A stretch of 36,485 nt of DNA from Clostridia bacterium (lineage in GTDB: Bacteria > Bacillota > Clostridia > Oscillospirales > Acutalibacteraceae): NCBI GenBank assembly GCA_017480265.1, contig JAFVAZ010000078.1, forward strand, positions 1 to 36,485, given 5' to 3'. Made by a program: the position numbers and the translations under genes. This document shows positions 15,368 through 24,333 of this stretch, piece by piece; position 1 is the first letter of the stretch, and every line of letters starts with the position of its first letter. Under the pieces are notes generated by a model that was given only the letters and a program-made list of their open reading frames with translations, did not search any database and was not told the DNA's origin.

Positions 15368-16294
15368 TTGGAGTTTTTTCATGAATCAGTATTGTTAGAT
15401 GAATCTATACAGGCTCTGAACATTAATCCGGACGGGATATATGTAGATGGAACGGCGGGAGGGGGAGGGCATTCAGCAGAAATATTAAAAAGGCTCAAAG
15501 CGGGCAAGTTGATATCTATAGACCAGGACCCGGATGCAATCTCATTTTTAAAAGATAAATTAAAAAATTATGAAAATTCTATTGTAGTGCAATCTAATTT
15601 TTCTAATATTAAGCAGATTTTAAAGGATTTATCTATAGAAAAAGTAGATGGAGTATTGCTTGATTTAGGGGTATCGTCGTTTCAGCTGGATAATCCGGAA
15701 AGAGGTTTTTCGTACCATGATGATGCACCACTTGATATGCGGATGAGCAAAAGTGGGCTATCCGCATATGAAGTAGTGAATGATTTAGAAGAGCAAGAGA
15801 TAACGAATATCATCAGATCTTATGGCGAAGAAAAGTTTGCAAAGCAAATATCGAGAAGCATTGTGGAATTTAGAAAAAAAGAAAAGATCTCAACAACGCT
15901 GCAGCTTGCAGAGATAATAAAAAGTGCCCTGCCGGCTAAATCTCTGAGAATGAATAAGCACCCTGCCAAGAGAACCTTCCAAGCGATTAGAATTTATGTA
16001 AATTCGGAGCTAAAAGTTTTAGAAGAAGGGTTAGATGAAATATTTGAAGTTTTGCAGAAAAAAGGACGCCTAGCAGTGATATCGTTTCATTCACTAGAAG
16101 ATAGGATAGTAAAAAACAAGATGGCTTTATGGACAAAAGGATGCACATGTCCAAAAGATTTCCCGGTATGTATATGTGGCAAAAAACCACTAGCAGAATT
16201 TTATAATAAAAAGCCTATAATGCCATCTGAACTTGAAGTTTGGCAGAATAGAAGAAGCAGAAGTGCAAAGCTTAGGGTCTGTACTAAATTATAA
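15368..16294 (+). CDS. rsmH: 16S rRNA (cytosine(1402)-N(4))-methyltransferase
   Basis: RsmH (MraW) methylates N4 of C1402 in the ribosomal P-site. The SAM-binding motif DGTAGGGGHS is at about residue 28. DGVLLDLGVSSFQLD, ERGFSYHDDAPLDMRM, HPAKRTFQAIRIYVN and VISFHSLEDRIVK follow. The TTG start (15368-15370) comes seven bases after a strong SD AAGGAGGG and gives EFFHESVLL, the normal family N-terminus. An ATG at 15332 with a closer GAGGTG is the alternative and would add 12 residues. Confidence 0.95.
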   Translation: MEFFHESVLLDESIQALNINPDGIYVDGTAGGGGHSAEILKRLKAGKLISIDQDPDAISFLKDKLKNYENSIVVQSNFSNIKQILKDLSIEKVDGVLLDLGVSSFQLDNPERGFSYHDDAPLDMRMSKSGLSAYEVVNDLEEQEITNIIRSYGEEKFAKQISRSIVEFRKKEKISTTLQLAEIIKSALPAKSLRMNKHPAKRTFQAIRIYVNSELKVLEEGLDEIFEVLQKKGRLAVISFHSLEDRIVKNKMALWTKGCTCPKDFPVCICGKKPLAEFYNKKPIMPSELEVWQNRRSRSAKLRVCTKL

Positions 16295-16317
16295 GGAAGA
16301 AAAAGGAGTAAACAAAA

Positions 16318-16758
16318 ATGTCTTTAAATGATAAGAATCTAGCGTATGATTTATCGATATTTGAAGAGGTTGTACCCAAAAAAAGAAAAAAAGATAATAT
16401 TTTAAATTTACCGCAAAAGAACATAAAAAGAAGAAATATAGCACGGCAAAATCAAGCAAGGGCAACCTTAATTATGGCTTTAGCCGTTACCATTATGGCA
16501 GGTTTGCTGGTTACATTTATGCTGGTTAATAATAATATAAAATTGACGGAGCTTACATATAAGATACAAACGATAGATAAAAAATTGCAAGAAAGTGAAA
16601 GCCTTTGTACTCAGATGAAGGTGAAGAGCGAAGCGAAATTTTCCCTCTCTGAAGTAGAAAAAGTGGCAAAAGAAGAATTAAATATGAGAAAAACAGATAC
16701 ATCTCAAGTAGAGTACATTAATTTATCTAAAGGAGATAAATCTAGGAAGCTGCAGTGA
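16318..16758 (+). CDS. ftsL: Cell division protein FtsL
   Basis: This is a 146-residue bitopic protein placed between rsmH and the class B penicillin-binding protein, the FtsL position. It has a long, basic cytoplasmic part, one membrane segment (about residues 50-72, LIMALAVTIMAGLLVTFMLV), and a coiled-coil region (about 74-105) before a short extracellular tail. FtsL pairs with DivIC to recruit and activate the septal synthase. Sequence conservation in this family is low, so position and topology carry the call. SD AGGAG precedes the ATG. Confidence 0.88.
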   Translation: MSLNDKNLAYDLSIFEEVVPKKRKKDNILNLPQKNIKRRNIARQNQARATLIMALAVTIMAGLLVTFMLVNNNIKLTELTYKIQTIDKKLQESESLCTQMKVKSEAKFSLSEVEKVAKEELNMRKTDTSQVEYINLSKGDKSRKLQ

Positions 16759-16897
16759 TATACTCAATAAATAGGTTATTTAATAAAAATACAATATACG
16801 TCAGATTAAGTCATACTAAAAGTAGTAATATTATTTTAACTTGAGAAATATTTTATTATAAAAGGAATATAGATGATAGTAGAAGAAAAAGAATGGT

Positions 16898-16934
16898 AAG
16901 AGTTAAGATAAGGTTATCTTGACTCTTGTATTTT
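16898..16934 (+). promoter_or_regulatory. Strong hairpin before spoVD
   Basis: Arms at 16898-16910 and 16915-16927 form a 13-bp stem with a single G-U pair and an AGGT tetraloop. It is followed by GTATTTT and, nine bases after the stem, the spoVD SD. An eight-codon frame with its own SD (AAAGGA), ATG 16873 to TAA 16897-16899, ends at the base of the stem. The hairpin may act as an attenuator, partial terminator or RNA-stability element. Confidence 0.65.
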
Positions 16935-16949
16935 AAAGGGGATAAAATC

Positions 16950-19175
16950 ATGTCAAAAGGAACCACTATTAGAATGTGGAGAAGATCACTTTTTGTGTTG
17001 GCAGCGTTAATATTCCTAGGTTTTGGAGTGAGCATCGCAAGGCTAGCTTATTTGCAGCTGGTGCAAGGGAATATGCTAAAGCAAATGGCAACAGAACAGC
17101 AATTGAAAGATACTAAATTGAATCCCAAAAGGGGAACAATTTATGACTGCAATATGAAGCCTTTGGCACAGAGCGCTACCGTATGGACAGTAGTGCTGGA
17201 ACCCAATTACTTGGAAGATGATGAAAGCAAAGAACTGGTAGCCAATGGACTTTCTGAGATATTGGAGTTAGATAAGAGCGAAATCTTAGAAAAAACAGGG
17301 AAAAAGTCATATTATTCGGTATTAAAAAGGAAGATAGACACAGACGTAAAGGATAAAGTGGTAGCCTTTTTAAAGGAGTATAAAATAAAATCTGGAGTAA
17401 GGCTGGTGGAAGACTACAAAAGATACTATCCATATAATGACTTTGCTTCGGCAGCCTTAGGTTTTGTGGGGACAGATAGCCAGGGGCTTTCCGGCGTAGA
17501 GAATTATTATAACGCAGATTTAAAAGGTGAAAGCGGTGTGCTATTAACGGCAAGAAATGCATTAGGCACAGATATGCCGTTTGATTATGAAAAAATGATT
17601 TCAGCAAAAAATGGGAACGATTTAGTCTTATGCATAGATGAAGTCATACAGCACTTTTTAGAAAGAAGCCTAGATGAAGGAATTAAAAATAATTTAGTGC
17701 AAAATAAAGCCGTAGCCATCATGATGGATGTAAACGATGGTAGCATATTGGGGATGGCAGTGAGGGGAGGTTACGACTTAAATAAGCCTTTTGAGCTTTT
17801 GGACGAAGAAGAGCAAAAGAGTATAGATGCATTGCCAGAAGAAGAAAGAAGCAAAGCTAAAGCAGAAGCACTGGAAAAGCAGTGGCGAAATAAAGCAGTG
17901 AGTGATACTTATATGCCAGGGTCAGTCTTTAAAATGATAACCACAGCTATGGGCTTTGAAGAGAATTTAATAAATGAAAATACCAACTTTTTTTGCTCAG
18001 GCAGCATAGTACCATTTAAAGGAGCAAGACCAATAAAATGCCATAAAGCGGGCGGTCATGGGGCCCAGAATTTTGTCAAAGCATTTTGCAATTCTTGCAA
18101 CCCGGCATTTGTAAATTTAGGTCAAATAATAGGCAGCGAAAAATTTTATCAATACTACGATGCATTTGGATTCACCGAAAAAACAGGAATCGATTTGCCA
18201 GGAGAAGCTCAAGGAATATTTTTTAGCAAAGATGGCAGTATGAGTCAAATTGATTTAGCAGTTGCGTCTTTTGGACAAAATTTCAGCATCAGTCCCATAC
18301 AGATGATTACAGCAGCAGCAGCAGTAGCGAATGGCGGATATTTAGTAGTTCCACACATAGCCAAGCAGATCTTAGACTCGAATGGAAACATCGTGAAGAC
18401 CTTTGAAAAGAAAATAAAGCGCCAAGTAATCTCTAAGGAAACATCGAGGAGAATCTGTGAACTTTTGAAGCAAAACGCCATAGACGGCGGAGCCAAAAAT
18501 GGATATGTACCCGGATATAGGATCGGGGGCAAAACGGGGACATCTCAAAAAATAGGACAAAGTGGCCCCAATGGGATGGACTACATATCATCCTTTTGTG
18601 GCATTGTGCCGGCAGAAAATCCCCAGTATGCGGTATTGATATATTACGACACGCCAAAGGGACCAAGCTACTACGGAGCGACTGTTGCCGCGCCTACATT
18701 TGCAAAGGTTATGCAGGACGCACTGCCTTATCTGGGCTTAGAGTGTAAATATACAGAAGAAGAGATGAAAAACTTAGAAGTATCTACTCCATTTGTAGTA
18801 GGGTCTACAGTTAGCCAAGCAAAAAATAAGTTGATCAATTTAGGTTTTAGCCCCACAATCTCCGGCAACGGAGACTCTGTAGTGGCGCAGATACCAGAAG
18901 CTGGTGCAAAAATGCCCAAAGGAGGAAAGATCATTTTGTATACAGAGGGGACCTCCTTAGAAAGTAAAGTAAAAGTCCCTAAGTTTATAGACCTCACGCC
19001 AGCCAAAGTAAATAAAGAAGCTACAGAAGCCGGTCTCAACGTTGTAATAAAGGGAACAATCTTGCAGGGAGGTGTAGCAGTGAAGCAGAGCATTCCTCCT
19101 GGCACGCAGGTAAATAAAGGAACAGTAGTGACAGTTGAATTTGCACAAAAGAATGCAGAGCAAACTTCAGACTGA
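16950..19175 (+). CDS. spoVD: Class B penicillin-binding protein with two PASTA domains (SpoVD/PbpB type)
   Basis: The transpeptidase cross-links septal or spore-cortex peptidoglycan. From the N-terminus it has one membrane anchor (about residues 10-32) and a dimerisation domain (NPKRGTIYDCNMKPLAQS). The transpeptidase domain follows, with PGSVFK (catalytic serine), SCN and GGKTGTS. Two C-terminal PASTA repeats follow, with SQAKNKLINLGF and VNKEATEAGLNV. The length of 741 residues fits SpoVD/PBP2B. The ATG at 16950 has SD AAAGGGG; an upstream TTG at 16926 falls in the hairpin. With a single such gene in the cluster, it may serve both vegetative division and sporulation. Confidence 0.93.
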   Translation: MSKGTTIRMWRRSLFVLAALIFLGFGVSIARLAYLQLVQGNMLKQMATEQQLKDTKLNPKRGTIYDCNMKPLAQSATVWTVVLEPNYLEDDESKELVANGLSEILELDKSEILEKTGKKSYYSVLKRKIDTDVKDKVVAFLKEYKIKSGVRLVEDYKRYYPYNDFASAALGFVGTDSQGLSGVENYYNADLKGESGVLLTARNALGTDMPFDYEKMISAKNGNDLVLCIDEVIQHFLERSLDEGIKNNLVQNKAVAIMMDVNDGSILGMAVRGGYDLNKPFELLDEEEQKSIDALPEEERSKAKAEALEKQWRNKAVSDTYMPGSVFKMITTAMGFEENLINENTNFFCSGSIVPFKGARPIKCHKAGGHGAQNFVKAFCNSCNPAFVNLGQIIGSEKFYQYYDAFGFTEKTGIDLPGEAQGIFFSKDGSMSQIDLAVASFGQNFSISPIQMITAAAAVANGGYLVVPHIAKQILDSNGNIVKTFEKKIKRQVISKETSRRICELLKQNAIDGGAKNGYVPGYRIGGKTGTSQKIGQSGPNGMDYISSFCGIVPAENPQYAVLIYYDTPKGPSYYGATVAAPTFAKVMQDALPYLGLECKYTEEEMKNLEVSTPFVVGSTVSQAKNKLINLGFSPTISGNGDSVVAQIPEAGAKMPKGGKIILYTEGTSLESKVKVPKFIDLTPAKVNKEATEAGLNVVIKGTILQGGVAVKQSIPPGTQVNKGTVVTVEFAQKNAEQTSD

Positions 19176-19245
19176 AGCAGACGTTTATGTTTTTAGATGA
19201 AAACTAGGTTAGATCCAAATCGTTATTAAATTTTAAGCTTTATTT

Positions 19246-19267
19246 TTGGTACGATGATGTACCAAAG
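19246..19267. repeat. Hairpin in the spoVD-mraY gap
   Basis: TTTGGTAC (19246-19253) and GTACCAAA (19260-19267) are perfect 8-bp arms around GATGAT. No T-run follows on the plus strand, so it is either a weak stop for spoVD or an operator for the promoter 50 bases downstream. Confidence 0.55.
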
Positions 19268-19313
19268 TCAAAATGCTTAGTTATATACAATTTATTAAGA
19301 AATAAAATAAATG

Positions 19314-19322
19314 TGATATAAT
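19314..19322 (+). promoter_or_regulatory. Extended -10 promoter before mraY
   Basis: TGATATAAT is an extended -10 (TGn then a perfect TATAAT at 19317-19322). No good -35 is visible. It lies 55 bases before the mraY ATG in the 202-base gap, so mraY and the following genes may have their own transcript. Confidence 0.55.
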
Positions 19323-19377
19323 TATTAAATAGGCATAGTGCAAAATTTTGAGTAAGCAAAAATAGAGGAGCGAAAAA

Positions 19378-20418
19378 ATGGCTACCAAGTGGATAATTTT
19401 AGCTGTAATAATATCATTTGCAGTGACGTCTCTTTTAGGGAAAAAGCTGATCCCGTACCTTCATAAATTAAAATTTGGGCAAATTATCTTAGAGATAGGC
19501 CCTGCATGGCACAAAAATAAGCAAGGCACTCCTACCATGGGCGGCATAATGTTTATCATAGGGATATTTGCAGCAGTTGTAGTGTGTTTACCTTTGTATT
19601 ACCATGAAACAAAGTTGATTTTTATGGACTATATAGAAACGCCGACAGTAATATTAAAGTTGATAGCGGGGTTAGTTATGGCTTTGAGTTTTGGCGGGAT
19701 AGGATTTTTAGACGACTATATAAAGGTTGTAAAAAAGCAGAACCTGGGCCTGAACGCAAAGCAGAAGCTTTTATTGCAGTTTGCGGTAGCCATCAGCTAC
19801 CTGATGGTCGTATATGTCTCAGAAAGTTCCTATGGAGCAAGCTATATTGGCAGTATGGTTATTCCTTTTTTTGGCAGAGTTTTGCTCCCTGGTGTTATAT
19901 ATTGGCCGTGCAGTGCAATACTGATAGTAGGCATGGTGAATGCCGTGAATTTGACAGATGGGATAGATGGGCTGGATACTTCTTTAACATTTTTTTATGG
20001 AGCTTTTGCCTTAATAATATCCGGGATATTAGATTATGCAGGATTGGGTATAGTATCAGGGGCTTTGATGGGAGGCTGCTTAGGTTTTTTATTGTGGAAT
20101 AGGTACCCCGCGATGATTTTTATGGGTGATACCGGTTCGCTATTTTTAGGAGGAATCATTTGTGCCATTGCATATACTCTAGATATGCCGATACTGATAA
20201 TTACAATGGGTTTAGTATATATATTAGAGATGTTTTCGGTCATCCTGCAGGTGATGTACTTCAAATTAACTGGTGGCAAAAGGTTATTTAAGATGAGCCC
20301 CTTGCACCATCACTTTGAGATGTGCTCTTGGAGCGAGACTAAGATTTGCATATCTTTTTGTTTAGTTATGATAATTTGTGGCGTAATCTCTGTGTGGAGC
20401 ATTTTATCAGGTTTATAA
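19378..20418 (+). CDS. mraY: Phospho-N-acetylmuramoyl-pentapeptide-transferase
   Basis: MraY moves phospho-MurNAc-pentapeptide from UDP to undecaprenyl phosphate in the membrane, making lipid I. The sequence shows GTPTMGG, the metal-binding GFLDDYIKV, NLTDGIDGLD, FMGDTGSLFLGG and SPLHHHFE, all in family order, with about ten membrane segments over 346 residues. SD GAGGAG precedes the ATG. In most clusters murF and murD flank mraY; neither is here. Confidence 0.97.
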   Translation: MATKWIILAVIISFAVTSLLGKKLIPYLHKLKFGQIILEIGPAWHKNKQGTPTMGGIMFIIGIFAAVVVCLPLYYHETKLIFMDYIETPTVILKLIAGLVMALSFGGIGFLDDYIKVVKKQNLGLNAKQKLLLQFAVAISYLMVVYVSESSYGASYIGSMVIPFFGRVLLPGVIYWPCSAILIVGMVNAVNLTDGIDGLDTSLTFFYGAFALIISGILDYAGLGIVSGALMGGCLGFLLWNRYPAMIFMGDTGSLFLGGIICAIAYTLDMPILIITMGLVYILEMFSVILQVMYFKLTGGKRLFKMSPLHHHFEMCSWSETKICISFCLVMIICGVISVWSILSGL

Positions 20419-20448
20419 AGTAAAATAGCAGAAAAAAGGAGGTAACCT

Positions 20449-21708
20449 TTGCATATGGGGAATATCAGAAGAAAACATTCCAAAGCTATAAGAGCAAATC
20501 ATAAAAATGCAGAGTTTAGTGCATTTGAGTCTGACCTAGGGGCACTAAACCCTATCGCAAAAAAAAGGAAGCTGGTACAAAATAAGCTGAAGATCTTCTC
20601 TGTAAGGTCTGGTCTAGATCTTCCTTTATTTTTCATCACACTTATCTTATTGATAATAGGTTTAGTGATGTTATTTTCGGCGTCTGCGCCTAATGCATAT
20701 TATTTTAAAAACGGAGATAGTTATTATTTCATAAAGAGTCAGCTGATATGGGCGGTGATAGGCGTGATATCTATGGTAGCTGTCTCGTATGTAGATTATC
20801 GTCACTTGAGGAGATGGGCAGTACCGATTCTTTTGCTTTCTTTTTTACTGCTCATTTTGGTGCTTTTTATGCCAGTGAGGAATGGAGTACACCGGTGGAT
20901 ACAACTGGGGCCACTGGGTTTTCAGCCGTCAGAAGTAACAAAGTTTGCCATAGTTTTGTCGTTTGCACATTTTATCGCGTTAAATTTCCAGCGGATGGGG
21001 ACTTTTAAATATGGCGTATTGCCCTATGCTATAATTTTAGGCATGACAGGATTTTTATTATACTTAGAGCCTCATATCTCATGCTTGATAATCGTTGTAT
21101 TGTTAGCAGGTGGGATGCTATATATAGGAGGCATCAAATTGCGCTGGTTTGGGTTAGTTTTGGCAGCAGCCTTAGCCGCAGTTGCGTATTTGGTTTTGTT
21201 TACAGATAAGCTAACATACGCCAACGGCAGAGTGCAAGGTTGGTTAGATCCATTCTCTCCAAACTCCGGCGTAGACACTTGGCAGACTCGGCAAGGGTTA
21301 TATGCAATCGGCTCAGGAGGACTGTTTGGCTTAGGTTTGGGGCAATCTCGGCAAAAGCATTTGTTTATACCGGAGCCATACAACGACTTTATTTTTTCTG
21401 TAGTTTGTGAGGAGTTGGGTTTTATTCGGTCTGCTATTATTTTAGTTTTATTCGCGATGCTTGTCTGGCGCGGAATTGTGATCTCTATGCGTGCAAAGGA
21501 TAGGTTCGGATCATTGCTAGGCACAGGATTAATTGCGCAGATAGGCATTCAAGTGGTTTTAAATATCTTTGTTGTCACTAATACAATGCCAAATACTGGC
21601 ATTAGTTTACCGTTCTTTAGTTACGGAGGCACATCACTTGTTATGCTCCTTACTCAGATCGGAATAGTTTTGTCTATATCCAGAACCTCCAAAATAGAGA
21701 AAACTTGA
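20449..21708 (+). CDS. ftsW: SEDS-family lipid II polymerase FtsW/SpoVE
   Basis: SEDS glycosyltransferases polymerise lipid II together with a class B PBP. About ten membrane segments follow a basic cytoplasmic extension of about 60 residues. The signature is LGPLGFQPSEVTKFAIVL, then FVVTNTMPNTGISLPFFSYGGTS near the C-terminus. The likely start is TTG 20449, about six bases after SD AGGAGG; ATG 20455 is possible. With spoVD nearby it could equally be named spoVE, and the sequence alone does not separate vegetative from sporulation use. Confidence 0.93.
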   Translation: MHMGNIRRKHSKAIRANHKNAEFSAFESDLGALNPIAKKRKLVQNKLKIFSVRSGLDLPLFFITLILLIIGLVMLFSASAPNAYYFKNGDSYYFIKSQLIWAVIGVISMVAVSYVDYRHLRRWAVPILLLSFLLLILVLFMPVRNGVHRWIQLGPLGFQPSEVTKFAIVLSFAHFIALNFQRMGTFKYGVLPYAIILGMTGFLLYLEPHISCLIIVVLLAGGMLYIGGIKLRWFGLVLAAALAAVAYLVLFTDKLTYANGRVQGWLDPFSPNSGVDTWQTRQGLYAIGSGGLFGLGLGQSRQKHLFIPEPYNDFIFSVVCEELGFIRSAIILVLFAMLVWRGIVISMRAKDRFGSLLGTGLIAQIGIQVVLNIFVVTNTMPNTGISLPFFSYGGTSLVMLLTQIGIVLSISRTSKIEKT

Positions 21709-21749
21709 TTTAAAATAAACCAAAGCTTAATAAAGGAGGAGGCCTTACA

Positions 21750-22862
21750 TTGAAGGTAGTATTTGCAGGAGGCGGCACGGCAGGGCACATCAACCCGGCG
21801 ATAGCCATAGCGAACTATATAAAAACAAAGGAACCCAATGCAGACATAATTTATATAGGAGCAAAAGGAGGTATGGAAGAATACCTCGTAGAAAAAGCGG
21901 GGTATAAATTTATAGGGATAAAGGTAACGGGTTTTAGCAGGAAGCTAAATTTACAGGGATTTGGCAAGAATATGTCTACGATTAAAAATTTTGTAGAGTC
22001 CTGTATAGAAGCAAGGGGTATCTTAAAGAAATTTAACCCTGATATATGCCTAGGTACCGGAGGCTACGTAAGCGGGCCTGTATTGTGGCAGGCATCAAGG
22101 TTAAAGATAAGGACTTTAATCCACGAACAGAATGCCTACCCCGGGATAACAACAAAGTGGTTATCTAAAAAAGCTTCTGCGGTCATGTTAGCCTCCAGAG
22201 CGTCCCAAAAATACTTTAACCCAAACAAATGCAATCTGGTGATAACAGGTAACCCAATAAGAGAAGAAATCCTAAAGGCAGATAAAGTAAAAGCTAAAGA
22301 AAAATTAAATCTTGATAAAAGACCTGTTATATTATCCTTTGGTGGGAGCCTTGGCGCCAGGAAGATAAACGAAGCTATAGCGGATTTAGTAGAAAATATA
22401 GCTAAAGACGATAGATATCAAGTGATCCATGCTTTTGGACAATATGGCAAGTGGCTTATTTCAAATATCGAAGAAAGAGGGGTTTGCTTAAAAGATCATA
22501 AAAATTTAGATATTAGAGAATACATATTTAATATGTCCGAATGTTTAGCAGCAGCAGACTTAGTTATCTGTAGAGCAGGTGCCATCAGTTTAAGCGAGAT
22601 AGAAGCTTTAGGCAAAGCGTCTATCTTGATACCATCTCCAAATGTTGCAGAAAACCATCAATATCATAACGCGATGGAGTTAGTCAACAATGGCGCCGCG
22701 GAGATCTTGGAAGAAAAAGATCTGACAGGAGAAAGATTGATAAGAAAAGTTGATGAGTTGATTAAAGATAAAGAAAAATTAAGTAAACTTGAGAAAAATG
22801 CAAAAAAAATGGCGATAATTAACGCAAATGAAATGATATATAGATTGATAAAAGAGCCTTAA
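21750..22862 (+). CDS. murG: UDP-GlcNAc:lipid I N-acetylglucosaminyltransferase
   Basis: MurG adds GlcNAc to lipid I, giving lipid II, at the inner face of the membrane. The donor-domain loop FAGGGTAGHINPAIAIA is at the N-terminus. GTGGYVSGPV, HEQNAYPGITTKWLS, SFGGSLGA and CRAGAISLSEI follow, then the SPNVAENHQYHNA motif that contacts the nucleotide sugar. The start is TTG 21750 after an AGGAGGAGG-type SD. The 370-residue length is normal. A terminator overlaps its stop codon. Confidence 0.96.
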   Translation: MKVVFAGGGTAGHINPAIAIANYIKTKEPNADIIYIGAKGGMEEYLVEKAGYKFIGIKVTGFSRKLNLQGFGKNMSTIKNFVESCIEARGILKKFNPDICLGTGGYVSGPVLWQASRLKIRTLIHEQNAYPGITTKWLSKKASAVMLASRASQKYFNPNKCNLVITGNPIREEILKADKVKAKEKLNLDKRPVILSFGGSLGARKINEAIADLVENIAKDDRYQVIHAFGQYGKWLISNIEERGVCLKDHKNLDIREYIFNMSECLAAADLVICRAGAISLSEIEALGKASILIPSPNVAENHQYHNAMELVNNGAAEILEEKDLTGERLIRKVDELIKDKEKLSKLEKNAKKMAIINANEMIYRLIKEP

Positions 22863-22876
22863 ATAAGCTCTTTTTT
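22850..22876 (+). terminator. Intrinsic terminator at the end of murG
   Basis: AAAAGAGC (22850-22857) pairs with GCTCTTTT (22867-22874) around nine bases, and the right arm runs into TTTTTT. The murG stop codon lies in the loop. It would separate the mraZ-murG part from murA-divIB-ftsZ. Confidence 0.72.
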
Positions 22877-22921
22877 GAGGTAGAAAATATCAATTTGTAA
22901 GTCCTATATTTAAATCACCAG

Positions 22922-22976
22922 CATCTTTGAAATAGCATAGTTTGTATAAAAGTACGCTTAGAATTTTTCAAAGATG
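22922..22976 (+). repeat. Perfect 11-bp inverted repeat in the murA leader
   Basis: CATCTTTGAAA (22922-22932) is exactly complementary to TTTCAAAGATG (22966-22976), with 33 bases between. The right arm ends at the murA SD (AAGGTGG), so pairing could influence translation initiation of murA. Confidence 0.65.
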
Positions 22977-22990
22977 AAAGGTGGTTTATT

Positions 22991-24250
22991 TTGGTGCCAC
23001 ATTTTTTAATAGAGGGCAATAGGAGATTAAAGGGAGAAGTTTGTGTGCAAGGGGCTAAGAATAGTATATTGTCTATATTAGCTGCTACGGTTTTGTGTTC
23101 GGGCCAATGTATAATACATAATTGCCCTGATATTTTAGATGTAGATTTTTCTATAGAAATTTTAAAGTACCTAGGTGGCTTCGTATATAGAGAAGGCAAG
23201 AGCATAATAGTAAATATGGAAAATATAAAAAGGTACGATATCCCTGACCGATTGATGAAAGAAATGCGCTCGTCAATTATCTTTTTAGGGGCAATAATTT
23301 CAAGATTAAAAAAAGCTCAAGTAAGCTTACCGGGAGGATGTCAGCTGGGCCCCAGACCCATAGACTTTCACTTAGAAGCTTTAAAGAACATGGGAGTACA
23401 GATACATGAAGATGGAGTGCGGCTCTTTTGCATTGTAAAGGAAAAATTGCAAGGAACAAAAATAGTACTACCGTTCCCCAGCGTAGGTGCTACAGAAAAT
23501 ATAATTTTAGCGGCAACCTTAGCTTCCGGCGAAACGATCTTGGAAAATGCAGCAAGAGAGCCTGAAATAGAAGATTTAATAAGATTTTTGAATTTATGTG
23601 GAGCAAAAATAAAGGGCGCAGGGACCAGTAAAATAGCAATTAAAGGCGTACCTAAGCTTACAGGGGCAGAATACAAAATAATACCTGATAGAATAGCAGC
23701 AGCCACATATATGGCAGCTGGCGCTATAACAGGCGGAGAAGTTTTAGTGAGAAATATTTCCCGGATCCATTTAAACGAAATAGTAAAAGTGCTAAAAATG
23801 TGTAAATGTGGTATAATCATGAGTGGAGAAAATCTTTTGATAAAAGCGCCGGAAAGATTAACGCCCATAAAAAAATTGAAAACAGCGGTATATCCGGGCT
23901 TCCCTACAGATATGCAGGCTTTGATTTTATCTATGATGACAGTAGCGAAGGGAAAAAGCAGCTTTGAAGAAAATGTATTCTCAGACAGATACAAATATAC
24001 TAAAGAACTCTTAAAGATGGGTGCCCAAATATATGTAAATGGAAAAAATGCTATAGTAGAAGGTGTAGAGCAGCTGCATGCAGCTGATATGGCAGCTACT
24101 GATTTAAGAGGAGGAGCAGCGTTGGTTTTAGCAGGACTTAAGGCTCAGGGGATTTCTTCTATAAGAAGACTCAGACATATAGATAGAGGTTATGAAAAGT
24201 TAGAAGAAAATTTGAGTGGCTTAGGTGCAAAAATAAAAAGGATTAGTTAA
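22991..24250 (+). CDS. murA: UDP-N-acetylglucosamine 1-carboxyvinyltransferase
   Basis: MurA makes the first committed step of peptidoglycan synthesis, transferring enolpyruvate from PEP to UDP-GlcNAc. The N-terminus has LKGEVCVQGAKNSILSILAATVL. The fosfomycin-target cysteine lies in LPGGCQLGPRPIDFHLEALKNMG. TATYMAAGAITGG, YPGFPTDMQA and FSDRYKYTKELLKMGA follow, all diagnostic. The length of 419 residues is normal. The start is TTG 22991 or GTG 22994, both spaced acceptably from SD AAGGTGG. The active-site cysteine is present, so fosfomycin sensitivity of this copy is expected. Confidence 0.96.
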   Translation: MVPHFLIEGNRRLKGEVCVQGAKNSILSILAATVLCSGQCIIHNCPDILDVDFSIEILKYLGGFVYREGKSIIVNMENIKRYDIPDRLMKEMRSSIIFLGAIISRLKKAQVSLPGGCQLGPRPIDFHLEALKNMGVQIHEDGVRLFCIVKEKLQGTKIVLPFPSVGATENIILAATLASGETILENAAREPEIEDLIRFLNLCGAKIKGAGTSKIAIKGVPKLTGAEYKIIPDRIAAATYMAAGAITGGEVLVRNISRIHLNEIVKVLKMCKCGIIMSGENLLIKAPERLTPIKKLKTAVYPGFPTDMQALILSMMTVAKGKSSFEENVFSDRYKYTKELLKMGAQIYVNGKNAIVEGVEQLHAADMAATDLRGGAALVLAGLKAQGISSIRRLRHIDRGYEKLEENLSGLGAKIKRIS

Positions 24251-24333
24251 TTATGAGCTTTTGTTTTTATTATAAATTTTGACCGTGAGTGAACATAGGC
24301 TTTACGGTTAAATACATAAAAGGAAGTGCAGAT

